In this document: positions 28,175-36,903 of the stretch, piece after piece
How the letters are laid out: every line of letters begins with the position of its first letter
Position numbering within the stretch: the stretch's first letter is position 1
Assembly (NCBI RefSeq): GCF_028023675.1
Contig: NZ_JAQIOZ010000007.1
Coordinates: forward strand, 62,001 to 126,000
Direction of reading: 5' to 3'
Length of the DNA stretch: 64,000 bases
Source: Primorskyibacter aestuariivivens
Lineage (GTDB): Bacteria; Pseudomonadota; Alphaproteobacteria; Rhodobacterales; Rhodobacteraceae
Translations under genes and position numbers: made by a program
Notes under the pieces: model-generated
Seen by the model: the letters and a program-made list of their open reading frames with translations, nothing else
Told to the model about the DNA's origin: nothing
Database searches by the model: none

Positions 28175-28711
28175 TCAGGGCAGCACTTTGCTCAGGCTGT
28201 CCCGGATATTTTCGCCTGTGCCCGCATAGACCGGAAGCCCGCGTTTCAACCAACCCGGCCCGTGGCGGCCGCCCACCATGCCTTCGCGCACATCGACCAG
28301 ACCGGGAAATCCCTGCTGCGCCAGAAGCGTCGTGACGTGACCTGTACGGTTGCCGGTCCGGCAGATCAGCGCCATCGGTTTGTCCGGGTGGGTTTGGCGA
28401 AGCGTCACCAGCGTGTCGACAAAATCCTTGTGCGTCATGTCCAGCGGCACCGCGTGTTGTCCGATCCCGGTTTGCAGCCATTCTTCCGGTCTGCGGATAT
28501 CGATCAGGATGATTTCGCCCGCCTCTGCCGCACGGTGCGCGACGTCCGGGCGCATATCGGCGACAGTCATCGCCTGCTGGGCATGTCCGGCCGTCACCGG
28601 TCCGATCACCAGCCCGACAGCCCCCCAGATGCAGGCGTGCAACGCCGTGCGGCGACTGGCCATGGAAAAAGGCGATACGCCATGTGGTTGCATGATTGAC
28701 ACTCCTGACAT
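28175..28711 (-). CDS. Exported rhodanese-domain protein
   Basis: A 178-residue protein with an N-terminal export signal (ASRRTALHACIWGAVGLVIG, cleavage near GHA; the paired Arg could make it Tat-dependent) and one rhodanese domain. The active-site loop CRTGNRTGH holds the catalytic Cys. IDIRRPEEW is the family's first conserved box. It probably handles sulfane sulfur or another thiol relay in the periplasm. ATG 28711 (GAAGGGG upstream) and ATG 28693 (AGGAG upstream) are both plausible starts. It ends 4 nt from the convergent methyltransferase-like gene. Confidence 0.88.
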   Translation of the reverse strand: MSGVSIMQPHGVSPFSMASRRTALHACIWGAVGLVIGPVTAGHAQQAMTVADMRPDVAHRAAEAGEIILIDIRRPEEWLQTGIGQHAVPLDMTHKDFVDTLVTLRQTHPDKPMALICRTGNRTGHVTTLLAQQGFPGLVDVREGMVGGRHGPGWLKRGLPVYAGTGENIRDSLSKVLP

Positions 28712-29017
28712 GCTGCGAACCCCTTCGCATACCGGACTATAATCGACAATATCGAGCAGACCAGTGGGTCAAGGCCCCTCCAGCATCACAGCACGGTGAC
28801 CGGCATGTGCGGTAGCCTGGTTATTGCACAAGACCCGCGCGGTTCCGGCCCGTAGCTGCGGCGAAAACGCATCATGACCTTTGGTCGGGTTTAAATCCGA
28901 CCGGGTCTGTGGTTTACAGCCAACGCTGTTTGTCGCGGCAGGGGTAAAGTCCAAGTACCGAAACGCGAATTAACGCCCATCAGGGGCGTAGGAATACCTG
29001 AGCAAAAGGGGACGAAC
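28712..29017. other. 306-nt divergent intergenic region before pntA
   Basis: No convincing gene. It separates the rhodanese gene (minus) from pntA (plus) and is AT-richer near its middle. It holds a near-perfect 20-bp palindrome at 28883-28902 and the pntA ribosome-binding site AAAAGGGG at 29006-29013. I see no recognised riboswitch or tRNA. Confidence 0.6.
28883..28902. promoter_or_regulatory. Near-perfect palindrome upstream of pntA
   Basis: Half-sites GGTCGG and CCGACC flank a TTTAAA centre, with one mismatched pair (G/T) at the inner flank. It sits 115 nt before the pntA start. Symmetry and length fit a dimeric regulator's operator. The regulator is unknown. Confidence 0.4.
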
Positions 29018-30592
29018 GTGAAAATCGGGACACCAAAAGAGATTTACGAAGGGGAAGCGCGGGTCGCCATGACGCCTGACTCAGCGCGCCAGCTTCAGAA
29101 ACTGGGCTATGACTGCCTGGTCGAAACCGGGGCAGGGGCCAAGGCCGGTTTCTCCGACGCCACCTATGAAGAGGCCGGTGTCACCGTTGTGGGTAGCGCC
29201 GCCGAGTTGTGGGCCGAGGCCAACATCATCGCCAAGGTGCGCCAGCCCTCGACCGAGGAACTGGGGTATCTTAGCGCTGACAAGACCTTGATTTCCTTCT
29301 TCAATCCCGCCGGGAACGAAGAAGGCATGGCCGCGGCCAAGGACAAGGGCGCGAATGTCATCGCCATGGAAATGGTGCCGCGTATCAGCCGCGCGCAGAA
29401 AATGGATGCCCTGTCGTCCATGGCCAATATCGCCGGTTACCGCGCGGTGATCGAGGCGGGCAACAATTTCGGCCGCTTCTTCACCGGGCAGGTCACGGCG
29501 GCGGGCAAGGTGCCCCCGGCCAAGGTTCTGGTCGTGGGTGCTGGTGTGGCGGGTCTTGCCGCGATCGGCACGTCCACGTCGCTGGGTGCGATCACGCTGG
29601 CCTTTGACGTGCGGCCCGAAGTGGCCGAACAGGTCGAATCGATGGGCGCGGAATTCGTCTATCTCGACTTTGAAGAAGAGCAGCAGGACGGCGCGGCCAC
29701 CGGCGGCTACGCGAGCGTGCAGTCGGAAGAGTTCCGCAACGCGCAGCTGGCGAAGTTCCGCGAACTGGCCCCCGAGGTCGACATCGTGATCACCACCGCG
29801 CTGATCCCGAACCGCGAAGCGCCGGAGCTCTGGACCAAGGACATGGTCGAGGCGATGAAGCCCGGTTCCGTGATCGTGGACCTCGCGGCGGAAAAGGGCG
29901 GCAACTGCAAGCTGACCGTGGCCGACGAGAAGATCGTGACCGACAATGGCGTGACCATCATCGGCTATACCGACTTCCCCTCGCGCATGGCGACGCAGGC
30001 GTCGAACCTTTATTCGACCAATATCCGTCACATGATGACCGACCTGACCCCGGAAAAGGACGGTCAGATCGTGCACAACATGGAAGACGACGTGATCCGC
30101 GGCGCGACCGTGACCCATCAGGGCGAGATCACCTTCCCGCCTCCGCCGCCGAAAGTGGCCGCAATTGCGGCGCAAAAGCCGAAAGAGCCGGTCAAGGAAC
30201 TGACCCCGGAAGAGCGCCGGGCGCAGGAAGTCGCCGCCTTCAAGGCGCAGACCAAGCAACAGGTCACGCTGCTCAGCATCGGCGCGCTGCTGGTGCTGGC
30301 CGTGGGCCTGATCGCGCCTGCCAGCTTCATGCAGCATTTCATCGTGTTCGTGCTGGCCGTGTTCATCGGCTTCCAGGTGATCTGGGGCGTGGCGCATTCG
30401 CTGCACACCCCGCTGATGGCTGTCACGAATGCGATCTCGTCGATCATCATCCTCGGTGCCCTGATCCAGATCGGATCAAGCTCCTTCCTCATTGCGCTTC
30501 TGGCGGCGTTGGGGATTTTCATGGCCGCGATCAACATCTTCGGCGGCTTCCTCGTGACACGGCGCATGCTCGCCATGTTCCAGAAATCGTAA
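29018..30592 (+). CDS. pntA: NAD(P) transhydrogenase subunit alpha
   Basis: The 524-residue alpha subunit of proton-translocating transhydrogenase, which moves hydride between NADH and NADP+ using the proton gradient, a main NADPH source. Domain I (about 1-375) binds NAD(H): alanine-dehydrogenase-like fold, VVGAGVAGLAAIG at about 170-182 and the mobile-loop region GYTDFPSRMATQASNLY. A Pro/Glu/Lys linker follows (about 385-405), then four membrane helices from about 415. It is the undivided alpha form, unlike Rhodospirillum where it is split. The start is GTG with AAAAGGGG upstream. pntB follows after 15 nt. Confidence 0.97.
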   Translation: MKIGTPKEIYEGEARVAMTPDSARQLQKLGYDCLVETGAGAKAGFSDATYEEAGVTVVGSAAELWAEANIIAKVRQPSTEELGYLSADKTLISFFNPAGNEEGMAAAKDKGANVIAMEMVPRISRAQKMDALSSMANIAGYRAVIEAGNNFGRFFTGQVTAAGKVPPAKVLVVGAGVAGLAAIGTSTSLGAITLAFDVRPEVAEQVESMGAEFVYLDFEEEQQDGAATGGYASVQSEEFRNAQLAKFRELAPEVDIVITTALIPNREAPELWTKDMVEAMKPGSVIVDLAAEKGGNCKLTVADEKIVTDNGVTIIGYTDFPSRMATQASNLYSTNIRHMMTDLTPEKDGQIVHNMEDDVIRGATVTHQGEITFPPPPPKVAAIAAQKPKEPVKELTPEERRAQEVAAFKAQTKQQVTLLSIGALLVLAVGLIAPASFMQHFIVFVLAVFIGFQVIWGVAHSLHTPLMAVTNAISSIIILGALIQIGSSSFLIALLAALGIFMAAINIFGGFLVTRRMLAMFQKS

Positions 30593-30607
30593 AGGGAGGC
30601 CGGGAAC

Positions 30608-32104
30608 ATGGACTTCGGATTTACCATTGCGGCCTATGCGGTTGCGGGCGTTCTCTTCATCCTGTCGCTTGGCGGTCTGTCGGGGCAGGAAAGCGCGAAA
30701 CGCGCGGTCTGGTACGGCATCGTCGGTATGGCGATTGCGGTTCTGGCCACGCTGATTGGCCCCGGTGCGGGGCTGTGGTGGCTGTCGATCATCCTGATCG
30801 CGCTGGGCGGTATCGTGGGTCACCAGCTGGCCACGCGGGTGCAGATGACCCAGATGCCCGAGCTTGTGGCGATCATGCACTCGCTCGTCGGTCTGGCGGC
30901 GGTCTTCGTGGGCTTCAACGCCGACCTGATGATCAACAACATCTCCGGCATCTACGAGGCCAACGGCCTTGTGCTGGGCGCGGTTGAAGACGGTGGCTAC
31001 AAGGCCATCGGCCTGCCGAAAGAGATCAATGACGGGCTCTCCGCCTTTGGTCAGCTGATCGCCAAGAAAACCGGTGTCGAGATCGGCATTCTGCGGGTCG
31101 AACTGGTGCTGGGCATCTGGATCGGGGCGGTGACCTTTACCGGGTCGGTGATTGCCTATGGCAAGCTGGCGGGCAAGGTGAACAGCACGGCACAGAAACT
31201 GCCGGGCGGTCACATCCTGAACGCCGGTGCGGCGATTGCCTCGCTGGTACTTGCCATCATGTACCTGTCTGGTGCAGGCAGCTGGACGCTGGTTCTGTTG
31301 ACCATCCTGGCGCTGTTCATCGGCTACCACCTGATCATGGGCATCGGCGGTGCCGACATGCCGGTGGTGGTCTCGATGCTCAACTCCTATTCGGGCTGGG
31401 CAGCGGCGGCCATTGGCTTCTCGCTGGGCAACGACCTGCTGATCGTGGTTGGCGCATTGGTGGGCTCCTCCGGTGCGATCCTGTCCTACATCATGTGCAA
31501 GGCGATGAACCGGTCGTTCATCTCGGTGATCCTCGGCGGCTTTGGTGGCCCCGCAGGTGAGCAGATGGCGGTCGAGGGTGAGCAGGTGGCGATTGACGCC
31601 GATGGCGTGGCCACGGCGCTCAACGAGGCCGACAGCGTCATCCTGATCCCGGGTTACGGCATGGCCGTGGCACAGGCGCAGGGCGCGGTGTCGGAACTGG
31701 TCTCCAAGCTGCGGGCCAAGGGCAAGAATGTGCGTTTCGCCATTCACCCCGTTGCTGGCCGTCTGCCTGGGCACATGAACGTGCTGCTGGCCGAGGCCAA
31801 GGTGCCTTATGACATCGTGATGGAGATGGACGAGATCAATGACGACTTCCCGGAGACGGATGTGGCCATCGTGATCGGGTCCAACGACATCGTGAACCCG
31901 GCTGCACAGGACGACCCCAACAGCCCCATCGCCGGTATGCCGGTTCTGGAATGCTGGAAGGCGAAACAGGTGTTTGTCTCCAAGCGGGGTCAGGGTGCGG
32001 GCTATTCCGGCATCGAGAACCCGCTGTTCTTCAAGGACAACACGCGGATGTTCTATGGCGATGCGAAAGACAGCATCAACAAGCTGCTGCCGCTGATCGA
32101 TTAA
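30608..32104 (+). CDS. pntB: NAD(P) transhydrogenase subunit beta
   Basis: The 498-residue beta subunit: about eight to nine membrane helices up to residue 265 or so form the proton channel with PntA. The C-terminal domain III then binds NADP(H): [21 protein letters not shown] ([10 protein letters not shown] fingerprint), [21 protein letters not shown] and [26 protein letters not shown]. Full length. It is co-transcribed with pntA (15-nt gap). A post-stop palindrome and a strong terminator follow. Confidence 0.97.
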   Translation: MDFGFTIAAYAVAGVLFILSLGGLSGQESAKRAVWYGIVGMAIAVLATLIGPGAGLWWLSIILIALGGIVGHQLATRVQMTQMPELVAIMHSLVGLAAVFVGFNADLMINNISGIYEANGLVLGAVEDGGYKAIGLPKEINDGLSAFGQLIAKKTGVEIGILRVELVLGIWIGAVTFTGSVIAYGKLAGKVNSTAQKLPGGHILNAGAAIASLVLAIMYLSGAGSWTLVLLTILALFIGYHLIMGIGGADMPVVVSMLNSYSGWAAAAIGFSLGNDLLIVVGALVGSSGAILSYIMCKAMNRSFISVILGGFGGPAGEQMAVEGEQVAIDADGVATALNEADSVILIPGYGMAVAQAQGAVSELVSKLRAKGKNVRFAIHPVAGRLPGHMNVLLAEAKVPYDIVMEMDEINDDFPETDVAIVIGSNDIVNPAAQDDPNSPIAGMPVLECWKAKQVFVSKRGQGAGYSGIENPLFFKDNTRMFYGDAKDSINKLLPLID

Positions 32105-32108
32105 ACAC

Positions 32109-32133
32109 AGTGGGCAGAACGGCCCACCCTACG
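32109..32133 (+). repeat. Post-stop palindromic repeat, copy 2 (after pntB)
   Basis: GTGGGC and GCCCAC arms (6 bp, one base shorter match than other copies) around AGAACG, followed by CCTACG. It begins 5 nt after the pntB stop and precedes a genuine terminator at 32141. Confidence 0.8.
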
Positions 32134-32140
32134 AAAATAG

Positions 32141-32173
32141 CCCCTCTCCGGAGCGATCCGGGGAGGGGTTTTT
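32141..32173 (+). terminator. Rho-independent terminator of pntAB
   Basis: An 11-bp stem starting CCCCTCTCCGG with one G-T wobble, a 6-nt loop AGCGAT, and a run of five T residues. It lies 37 nt after the pntB stop. Confidence 0.9.
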
Positions 32174-32307
32174 CGTTTCAAACCGGGTATTTGGCAGCGT
32201 TGTATACCGTTGCATTCATCTAACTTATTGAAAAACATGAATTTTACTGTTTCGCTTGGCCGAAAATCACAGTAGGTTGCGCCACACCACGTCCCATAGG
32301 TTTCCCG

Positions 32308-33597
32308 ATGTCCCAAATCACGGATCACGCCCTTCGCTACCGGCTTACCAACGAGCTTCATGCGCGCCCCTTTCCGCGTGCCAAGGCACCGGGCAGGGCG
32401 GTTTATCTGGTTGTGAAGAAACCGGAAAACGCAGTTGCACGGGACAGGGACGCGGATCTGGCGCATCTGATCGACCTGCTGGACCGCTACGGCGCGCCGC
32501 ATCCGCAGCCCGGGGCGACGCATTATTCGGGCCAGGTCGGTAAGCATGGGCTGAAATGGGAAAGCCATACCGAGGTGGTGACCTATACGGTGCTCATGGA
32601 TGGCCCGGGCGAACGCCCGTTCGATCCCGGCGATTTCTCGGTCTTTCCCAAGGACTGGCTGGCCAAGGCGCCGGGGCAGCGGCTCAGTTCCGCCCTGATC
32701 CGGATCGAGCCGCAACCGGATCCCGACACGCTGCGCGCCCAGCTCAGCGAATGGTTTGTCCCCGAAAGCCTCGCCGTATCTCACGTACTCGAAGAGGCGG
32801 CGATCGTCGGGGGCGATTTTCGCATTGATCCGGCGGGTCACACCCGCTTCGTGCTCTACCCGACCGAGGCCACAGGTCCAAGCCGCATCGGGCGGGTCCT
32901 GCAACGGATCTGCGAGATCGAGCTCTACAAGACCCTGTCGATGTTGGGCTTTGCCCGGGCGCGCGATCTGGGAGCAGAGCTGGGGCCGTTGGACACGCGG
33001 GTCAGCGCGCTTGTGGCCCAGATGGGCGATGACAGCCGCCCAGCCGAGGAAACGCTTGAGGCGCTGCTGGCGATTTCGGCCGAGCTGGAGGCGCTCTCCG
33101 CAGAAGCTTCGTTCCGGTTCGGCGCAACTGCCGCCTATGAGGCGATTGTGTTGCAACGGATCGAGATGCTGCGCGAAAGCCATTTCAACGGGCGGCAATC
33201 GCTGCATGAGTTCATGATCCGTCGCTATGACCCCGCCATGCGCACGGTGAAATCGACCGAGGCGCGTCTGGCGACCCTGTCAAACCGGGCGATGCGGGCG
33301 GGCGAACTGTTGCGCACGCGGGTCGAGGTGGAGCGTTCGGCGCAGAACCAGGGGCTGCTTGAGGCGATGAACAAGCGCGCGGAGTTGCAGCTGCGCCTAC
33401 AAGAGACGGTCGAGGGGCTGTCCGTTGTGGCGATCAGCTATTACGCCGTGTCGTTGGCAGGCTACATGGCCTATCCGTTCGGAAAGGCCATGGGGCTGAG
33501 CAAGGAATGGGTACTGGCCGGGCTTACTCTGCCGGTAGTACTGCTGGTGTGGTTTGGCCTGCGTCGGATGAAGAGGCGCCTTGGCGCTGACCACTGA
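32308..33597 (+). CDS. DUF3422 family membrane-anchored protein
   Basis: A 429-residue protein of the DUF3422 family. It has a long soluble N-terminal part opening with TDHALRYRLTNELHARPFP, a conserved start in the family. A helical, probably coiled-coil region follows at about 290-370 (LATLSNRAMRAGELLRTRVEVERSAQNQGLLEAMNKR as landmark), and two C-terminal membrane helices at about 372-392 and 402-423. The topology (cytoplasmic body, C-terminal anchor) recalls CorA-like or mitochondrial RMND1-type proteins but no function is known. Its 3' end overlaps the convergent transporter gene by 74 nt. The upstream 203 nt contain repeat copy 2, the pnt terminator and a TGTATACCG motif. Confidence 0.9.
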   Translation: MSQITDHALRYRLTNELHARPFPRAKAPGRAVYLVVKKPENAVARDRDADLAHLIDLLDRYGAPHPQPGATHYSGQVGKHGLKWESHTEVVTYTVLMDGPGERPFDPGDFSVFPKDWLAKAPGQRLSSALIRIEPQPDPDTLRAQLSEWFVPESLAVSHVLEEAAIVGGDFRIDPAGHTRFVLYPTEATGPSRIGRVLQRICEIELYKTLSMLGFARARDLGAELGPLDTRVSALVAQMGDDSRPAEETLEALLAISAELEALSAEASFRFGATAAYEAIVLQRIEMLRESHFNGRQSLHEFMIRRYDPAMRTVKSTEARLATLSNRAMRAGELLRTRVEVERSAQNQGLLEAMNKRAELQLRLQETVEGLSVVAISYYAVSLAGYMAYPFGKAMGLSKEWVLAGLTLPVVLLVWFGLRRMKRRLGADH

Positions 33598-34606
33598 GCA
33601 GGGCGTTCATCACCAGCGCGCCCACGGCGATGGACGCGAGCGCAAGGATCGCGGCGATGGAGAGCGTCGGCACGCCGGCCAGACCCGCGCCCACGGTGCA
33701 GCCACCGGCCAGGACACCGCCCACACCCATCAGCGCGGCACCCGAGATGTAGCGACCGGTCTCGCGCGGGGAGGAAAAGCTCTGCCACCGGAAACTGCCG
33801 AATAGCAGCGCGGCAATGAGTGCACCGGCAAAGACACCGCCCAGCAGTCCGACGCCAAAGCCCGGCTCGATCGCGGTGCTGGCCACGGTCCAGAACAGCG
33901 TCTCTGTCATCGGTGCAGTGAAGGACAGGCTTTCCAGCGCGATGGGATCGAAATCGTCATAGAGCACGAAACCGGTGCCAACCCATGCGGCCGGCACCAA
34001 GAGCCCGATCAGCGCGGCCATGACCAGCGTCGTAACCCGGTTGCCGGAGCGCAGCGCAAACGCCAGAGCCGCAGCAGCCAGAAGCCCGGTCCAGACCAGC
34101 GCACCGCCGGGCAGGGCGGCCAGCGAGGTGGTCTCACCCAAGGACACGGTCACATCCGCAAGGGCCGTGCGCAGCGGGGCAAGCACCCCCTTGAGCGTGG
34201 CATGGGCCACCACGGCAAAGACCATGAGAACGGTCAGCGCACGCAGATTGCCCGACGCCCCCAGCACGCTCAGCCGCGAGACACAGCCCCGCGTCAGCAC
34301 CATGCCGGCACCAAAGGCCAGACCGCCCAGAACGATGGCCAGCACAGGCAGGCTTTCTGTCATGAAGCGGTGCGCGTCAAAACTGATATACCCAAGTGAT
34401 ACTGCGGCTTGCGTCCCGATCAGCGCCACGGCCAGCGCCATGAACCAGACACCCGCCGCCGACTTGCGGTCTTCGCCCACGATGGCGCGGCGGAAACAGA
34501 ATTTCGTGCGCTCCGCAAGAAAGCCAAAACCCAGGCCCAGCAGAAGGGCAAGGATCACACTGGCCTGTCTCGCGGTGGTGTCTTCGAAACCGAATTGTTC
34601 GAACAT
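33524..34606 (-). CDS. YeeE/YedE (TsuA-like) sulfur-compound transporter
   Basis: A 360-residue integral membrane protein of the YeeE/YedE family, whose characterised member TsuA takes up thiosulfate. About nine to ten membrane helices are visible. Conserved cysteines thought to pass the sulfur substrate are present: TKFCFRRA near residue 36, TRGCVSR near 105 and AGGCTVGAGL near 310. ATG 34606 has GGAG nine nt upstream. The frame extends ten codons further to 34636, but that start lacks a site. Its last 24 codons overlap antisense with the end of the DUF3422 gene. No sulfur-metabolism gene is adjacent. Confidence 0.88.
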   Translation of the reverse strand: MFEQFGFEDTTARQASVILALLLGLGFGFLAERTKFCFRRAIVGEDRKSAAGVWFMALAVALIGTQAAVSLGYISFDAHRFMTESLPVLAIVLGGLAFGAGMVLTRGCVSRLSVLGASGNLRALTVLMVFAVVAHATLKGVLAPLRTALADVTVSLGETTSLAALPGGALVWTGLLAAAALAFALRSGNRVTTLVMAALIGLLVPAAWVGTGFVLYDDFDPIALESLSFTAPMTETLFWTVASTAIEPGFGVGLLGGVFAGALIAALLFGSFRWQSFSSPRETGRYISGAALMGVGGVLAGGCTVGAGLAGVPTLSIAAILALASIAVGALVMNALLSGQRQGASSSDAGQTTPAVLPAE

Positions 34607-34750
34607 GGGGGCAGTCTCCGGGTTTGAGGTTGCCATCTGATGTAGTCAGATTGTTCCGGTTTCAAGTTTGAAACCCTGGCCTTATTAGAGGTTGCCTGGG
34701 ACAAAAACTCCCGCTTTGGGAAATCAGAAGAACAAGCGTTCCGAAAACGC

Positions 34751-34790
34751 AAAAGCGGCCCTCACCGGGTTCGCCGCGTGAGGGCCGCTT
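34751..34790 (-). terminator. Terminator of the peptide ABC transporter operon
   Basis: Perfect 13-bp stem (AAGCGGCCCTCAC and its complement, 34753-34765 with 34778-34790) and a 12-nt loop. On the minus strand the stem ends in a short T run. It lies 34 nt beyond the last permease gene. Confidence 0.85.
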
Positions 34791-34823
34791 GGAATGGCCG
34801 ATCTTATTTTGCCGCGCGCGCCG

Positions 34824-35786
34824 TCAGCGCCCGCGAATACGCGGGTCAAGCGCATCGCGCAGCCCGTCGCCAAGGTAGTTCACCGACAGCACCGTGAGCG
34901 AGATCATGATTCCCGGCCAGATCGAACGTTCCGGATAGCTCACCAGCCGGTCCACCCCATCGTTCAGCAGGCGACCCCAGGTGGGGAAATCCGGCGGGAA
35001 GCCGAAGCCAAGGAAGGACAGCGCAGATTCCGTGATGATCGCCGTCGCGATACCCAGCGTTGCGGACACAAGGATCGGCGACAGGATATTGGGCAGCATG
35101 TGGCGGGTGATCAGCTTGGTGTTCGTGGTGCCGATGGATCGCGCGGCCAAAACAAACTCCCGTTCTTTCAGCGCCAGCACATCACCGCGCACGATGCGTG
35201 CAGTCTGCATCCACGAGGTGATCCCGATCAGGGCCACGATGAGGATAAAGACCCCGCCCTCGGCTCCGAACACGGCCGCCAGCGGATCGCGGAACAAGAG
35301 CGACGCGACGAGGATCAAGGGCAGAAGGGGCAGGGCAAGGAACAGGTCGGTCAGCCGCATCAGCGGTCCGTCCGCCTTGCGGAAATACCCCGCCAGAACG
35401 CCCACCAGCGTGCCAAGGAACAGCGACAGCAGCATCGCGGTCAGCCCCACGGCAATCGACACCTGCCCGCCAAAGAGCAGCCGCGCCAGCGTATCACGGC
35501 CAAGGTTGTCGGTGCCCAAGGGGTGCGCCCAGTTCACCTTGGCGTCCGGCTCCCACAGCGCCACGTAAATGGGCCGCGTGTCGCGCAGATTGATGAAGTC
35601 CCGCCCTTGCGGCAGGAATTGCGGATCCACATGCCAGATCCACGGACCCACATAGACACCCAGCACGATCAAGAGCAGCACAATCGCCCCGAACATCGCG
35701 CCATGGTGGGAGCGGAACTGGATCCAGACATCGCGCCATTGGCTGCGCGGGGCGGTTTGCGGCTCGGAATTGGAGAGATCAGTCAT
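34824..35786 (-). CDS. Peptide ABC transporter permease, OppC/DppC type
   Basis: A 320-residue inner-membrane permease. It has the N-terminal helix (GAMFGAIVLLLIVLGVYVG) and GTDNLGRD motif typical of OppC-type subunits, a transmembrane domain of five more helices, and the ATPase-coupling loop REFVLAARSIGTTNTKLITRHMLPN (EAA motif, about 200-225). It works with the OppB-type permease, the binding protein and the double-ATPase protein. ATG 35786 has GAGGATCC upstream and overlaps the preceding permease gene by 8 nt. It is the last gene of the minus-strand operon. Confidence 0.95.
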   Translation of the reverse strand: MTDLSNSEPQTAPRSQWRDVWIQFRSHHGAMFGAIVLLLIVLGVYVGPWIWHVDPQFLPQGRDFINLRDTRPIYVALWEPDAKVNWAHPLGTDNLGRDTLARLLFGGQVSIAVGLTAMLLSLFLGTLVGVLAGYFRKADGPLMRLTDLFLALPLLPLILVASLLFRDPLAAVFGAEGGVFILIVALIGITSWMQTARIVRGDVLALKEREFVLAARSIGTTNTKLITRHMLPNILSPILVSATLGIATAIITESALSFLGFGFPPDFPTWGRLLNDGVDRLVSYPERSIWPGIMISLTVLSVNYLGDGLRDALDPRIRGR

Positions 35787-36786
35787 AGCGGATCCTCGGG
35801 TCAAGAATGCCGTAGAGCACATCGGCGATCAGGTTGAACATCACGATCAGCACGGCAAAGACAAAGGTCAGCGTCTGCACCATCGGCAGGTCATTGGCCT
35901 CGATCGAGCCAATCAGCAGCTGGCCGATGCCGTTCACCTTGAACACCTGTTCGGTGATGATGGCACCGCCAAAGATCGACGGCACACCCAGTGCGATCAC
36001 CGTGACAACCGGGATCATCGAGTTGCGCAGCACATGGGTCAGCACCACGGTGCGTTCGCCCAGCCCCTTGGCGCGGGCGGTGCGCACATAGTCCTGATTG
36101 AGATTGTCCAGCATCGAGGCGCGCATGAAGCGGCTGAGCTGGGCGGTGATCTGCAAGGCCAGCACCATGACCGGCATGATCATCTGTTGCAGCTGAACCT
36201 TGAAGCTGGCCCAGTCCGTGACCTCGTGTGTGGTGTCATAGATCGACGGGAACCAGCCAAGCTGGACCGAGAAGATCACGATCACCAGAACGCCGGAAAA
36301 GAAGGGCGGGATGGAAAAGCCCACCATGGACACAAAGGTCCCTGCCTGATCGAACCAGCTATATTGGCGATAGGCGGAATAGATGCCGATGGGCATGGCG
36401 ATGATGATCGCCACCACATAGGCCGTACCCACAACCCAGAGCGTCTGGGGGATACGCTGGATGACGATATCCATCACCGGCGAACGGGTCTGCCAGGAGA
36501 TCACGCGCAGATCGCCTTCGGAGAATGTGGTGCCGAACATGTAGTCGATCAGCACCTGCGGCTCGATCCAGAAGAACTGCACCAGCCATTTCCAGAAACG
36601 GATATGCATCGGCTCGCCAAGACCCAGCGCCTCGCGCATCTTTTCCTTGACCTCCGGCGGCACGGTCAGCGGCACCTGCGCCATCGGGTCGCCCGGGGCC
36701 AGCTCCAGCAGCAGGAAGATGACCAGCGAAATGAAAAGAAGCGTTGGAACCGACAGGATCAGTCTGCGGATCGTGAATGTGAGCAT
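35779..36786 (-). CDS. Peptide ABC transporter permease, OppB/DppB type
   Basis: A 335-residue permease with the classical OppB start (MLTFTIRRLILSVPTLLFISLVIFLLLELAPGDP), six membrane helices and the EAA coupling loop DYVRTARAKGLGERTVVLTHVLRN near 228-250. It is somewhat longer than many OppB proteins because of a periplasmic insert at about 65-105 (WLVQFFWIEPQVLIDYMFGTTFSEGD). It pairs with the following OppC-type gene, with an 8-nt overlap. Confidence 0.95.
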   Translation of the reverse strand: MLTFTIRRLILSVPTLLFISLVIFLLLELAPGDPMAQVPLTVPPEVKEKMREALGLGEPMHIRFWKWLVQFFWIEPQVLIDYMFGTTFSEGDLRVISWQTRSPVMDIVIQRIPQTLWVVGTAYVVAIIIAMPIGIYSAYRQYSWFDQAGTFVSMVGFSIPPFFSGVLVIVIFSVQLGWFPSIYDTTHEVTDWASFKVQLQQMIMPVMVLALQITAQLSRFMRASMLDNLNQDYVRTARAKGLGERTVVLTHVLRNSMIPVVTVIALGVPSIFGGAIITEQVFKVNGIGQLLIGSIEANDLPMVQTLTFVFAVLIVMFNLIADVLYGILDPRIRYD

Positions 36787-36903
36787 GTCCGGGTCTGCCC
36801 GTCTTCAGGGGAGCGTCATCGGCGGGACGCGCTCCGTTGTGATTGTGGCATGTATGGGGTGGCATGGCGGGATGGCCCCGCCATGCCTGGTCCTGTTCGG
36901 ATC

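Noticed and set aside
29081-31774. Two long minus-strand open frames opposite pntA and pntB.
   Set aside because: The composition is extremely His/Gln/Arg-rich and mirrors the sense codons. pntA and pntB are certain.
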